Of a stretch of DNA of 64,000 nucleotides, positions 63,125-64,000 are shown piece by piece. The stretch comes from Lactobacillus iners DSM 13335 (GTDB lineage Bacteria > Bacillota > Bacilli > Lactobacillales > Lactobacillaceae). The position numbers and the translations under genes were made by a program. Numbering within the stretch: position 1 is the first letter of the stretch; each line of letters begins with the position of its first letter. The stretch lies in NCBI RefSeq assembly GCF_000160875.1, contig NZ_GG700805.1, forward strand, positions 62,001 to 126,000, given 5' to 3'. Under the pieces are notes generated by a model. It was not told where the DNA came from. It was given only the letters and a program-made list of their open reading frames with translations, and did no database searches.

Positions 63125-64000
63125 TTATTTTGCTTTGAAGAATAATAATTCTTTGCCTGAAACTACACCATCAACAGCATCAGTGATATGTAATTTGATA
63201 CTTTTAGCAACAACATCTCTTAAACCAATTACTTTATTTTTTGCATCGTCATTCCAATCATATGGTGCACTCCATTCACTATAATTGAGACCATCTTTTG
63301 AAATAGCAATGCGAATCTTTAAAACATGTCCTATGTGATCACGAGAACGTGGGATGTAAACCATGCGACTGAGTTTATAGATTTGGTCAAAGTTAATAGT
63401 CAATATCAATGGATTATTTGCTGTAACTTTATCTGTAGTTAACCATTCAGAAGCAGGGCAGAAATCAATCAGACTTTCTAAAGGCATTTCTAATGTACTT
63501 TCTAAATTGGCAGAAATTTTGATATCTTTGACTGCATATTCTAAAGGATCGGGATTGGTTTTGCCAGTAATATTTTCAGACCATTCTGATACCTTATTTA
63601 AATATCGATTTCTAATTCGTAAATGATATTTTGTGTTAGATTGTAATTCATGTAGAGTAAAGATATTCCCGCTTATATTAGTGTGGATAATTCCATTCAA
63701 TTCAATATCTGCAGTTAAATGATCATTGATAGGTGTTGGTATATTTGACCAACGCACGGTCATACTTTTTGATGTAACACTTTTTGGCACGATTTCAAAG
63801 TCTTTAGGGATGATTAATGTCGAATCCGTGATCGCATGCATTTGTACATCGTTACAATAGGTAAAATTATTGATTGTTAATTTAAAATGATCTTGTTTGA
63901 TATTCTGACTTACTAGTTTGATGCGAATTATATTATGGTTAGATTTCGTATATTCACTAAATTCAGGCCATAAATTAAAATTAGCAATATAAGAAAAACC
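63125..64000 (-). CDS. C-terminal part of an FN3- and discoidin-domain protein (5' end outside window)
   Basis: The frame is open to the last base, so the start lies beyond the window; an internal ATG at 63841 is not the real start. About 291 residues are seen. Residues before about 70 continue an unidentified beta domain, then a fibronectin type III-like domain (SVTSKSMTVRWSN, NTKYHLRIRNRY) and a C-terminal F5/8-type C (discoidin, carbohydrate-binding) domain (PASEWLTTDK, AISKDGLNYSEW, VAKSIKLHITDA). This arrangement is common at the end of large glycoside hydrolases. The catalytic domain is out of view. Confidence 0.7.
   Translation of the reverse strand, partial: GFSYIANFNLWPEFSEYTKSNHNIIRIKLVSQNIKQDHFKLTINNFTYCNDVQMHAITDSTLIIPKDFEIVPKSVTSKSMTVRWSNIPTPINDHLTADIELNGIIHTNISGNIFTLHELQSNTKYHLRIRNRYLNKVSEWSENITGKTNPDPLEYAVKDIKISANLESTLEMPLESLIDFCPASEWLTTDKVTANNPLILTINFDQIYKLSRMVYIPRSRDHIGHVLKIRIAISKDGLNYSEWSAPYDWNDDAKNKVIGLRDVVAKSIKLHITDAVDGVVSGKELLFFKAK

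Noticed and set aside
1..64000. CRISPR arrays, rRNA operons, prophage or restriction systems
   Set aside because: No regularly spaced repeats, no rRNA-like sequence and no phage structural or methylase genes were seen.

Overview
The window looks like the chromosome of a low-GC Gram-positive bacterium of the family Lactobacillaceae. The gene set is typical of that group: mnmE-mnmG, WalRK with YycH/YycI, htrA-rlmH, class Ib-type nrd genes, proline iminopeptidase, a bacteriocin immunity-like protein, a DUF1836 protein and YibE/YibF proteins. The AT-rich DNA and dense coding also fit. A bee-gut lineage is possible but is only a guess. mnmE-mnmG and walRK-htrA-rlmH usually lie near the replication origin, so this is probably origin-proximal DNA.

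Layout. 1-3100: end of mnmE, then mnmG. 3119-6842 (minus): an nrdF-nrdI-nrdE operon under paired NrdR boxes. NrdF carries Val, Pro and Lys where three metal-binding Glu residues should be, the pattern of the metal-free class Ie (R2e) enzyme. 6979-18078: DegV, DUF1836, a HAD phosphatase, an AP endonuclease, two amino-acid permeases, proline iminopeptidase, a small bacteriocin-immunity region, guanine deaminase with a purine permease, and tRNA-Lys(CUU). 18250-26080: walR-walK-yycH-yycI-walJ-htrA, an intergenic region with a DnaA-box cluster, and rlmH. 26083-28841 (minus): a TPP-riboswitch-controlled ECF transporter (ykoE-ykoD-ykoC type). 28854-31423 (minus): htpX, lemA and an anion transporter. 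31629-35760: an Fe-S-type protein, a 44-aa protein, a YfbR-like HD protein, an HNH nuclease and an ABC exporter. 35820-38522 (minus): a lysine-riboswitch-controlled ABC importer. 38559-40735: cardiolipin synthase and RNase H. 40758-42866: a decayed mobile patch with an IS3-family remnant, an ssb remnant and a structured element. 42897-48224: a DUF1002 protein, a glycosyltransferase, a hydrolase, prs, and a TetR regulator with its membrane protein.

The most unusual block is 48261-57700, a compact nonribosomal peptide cluster. It holds an Rgg-family regulator, an 11-codon ORF (MDWWLFPVVLK) behind a perfect palindrome and an extended -10 promoter, an MFS transporter, a TrpRS/TyrRS-like protein, a TrpD-like protein, an A-PCP-condensation NRPS, a zinc-type dehydrogenase and a HIT hydrolase. 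The genes from the MFS gene to the dehydrogenase abut or overlap. The block is bracketed by direct repeats: a dehydrogenase tail plus an intact HIT gene on the left, and an intact dehydrogenase plus a broken HIT gene on the right. This looks like a collapsed tandem duplication. The proposed logic is that a leaderless peptide signal, sensed by the Rgg protein, switches on production and export of a small amino-acid-derived product. A rival reading is that the tandem Trp codons are a leader peptide sensing tRNA-Trp charging.

57729-64000: a secreted CAP-domain protein, D-Ala-D-Ala ligase, a MerR-like coiled-coil protein, a YibE/YibF pair, and the C-terminal part of an FN3/discoidin-type protein cut by the window end. 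No rRNA, CRISPR array or intact prophage was seen.
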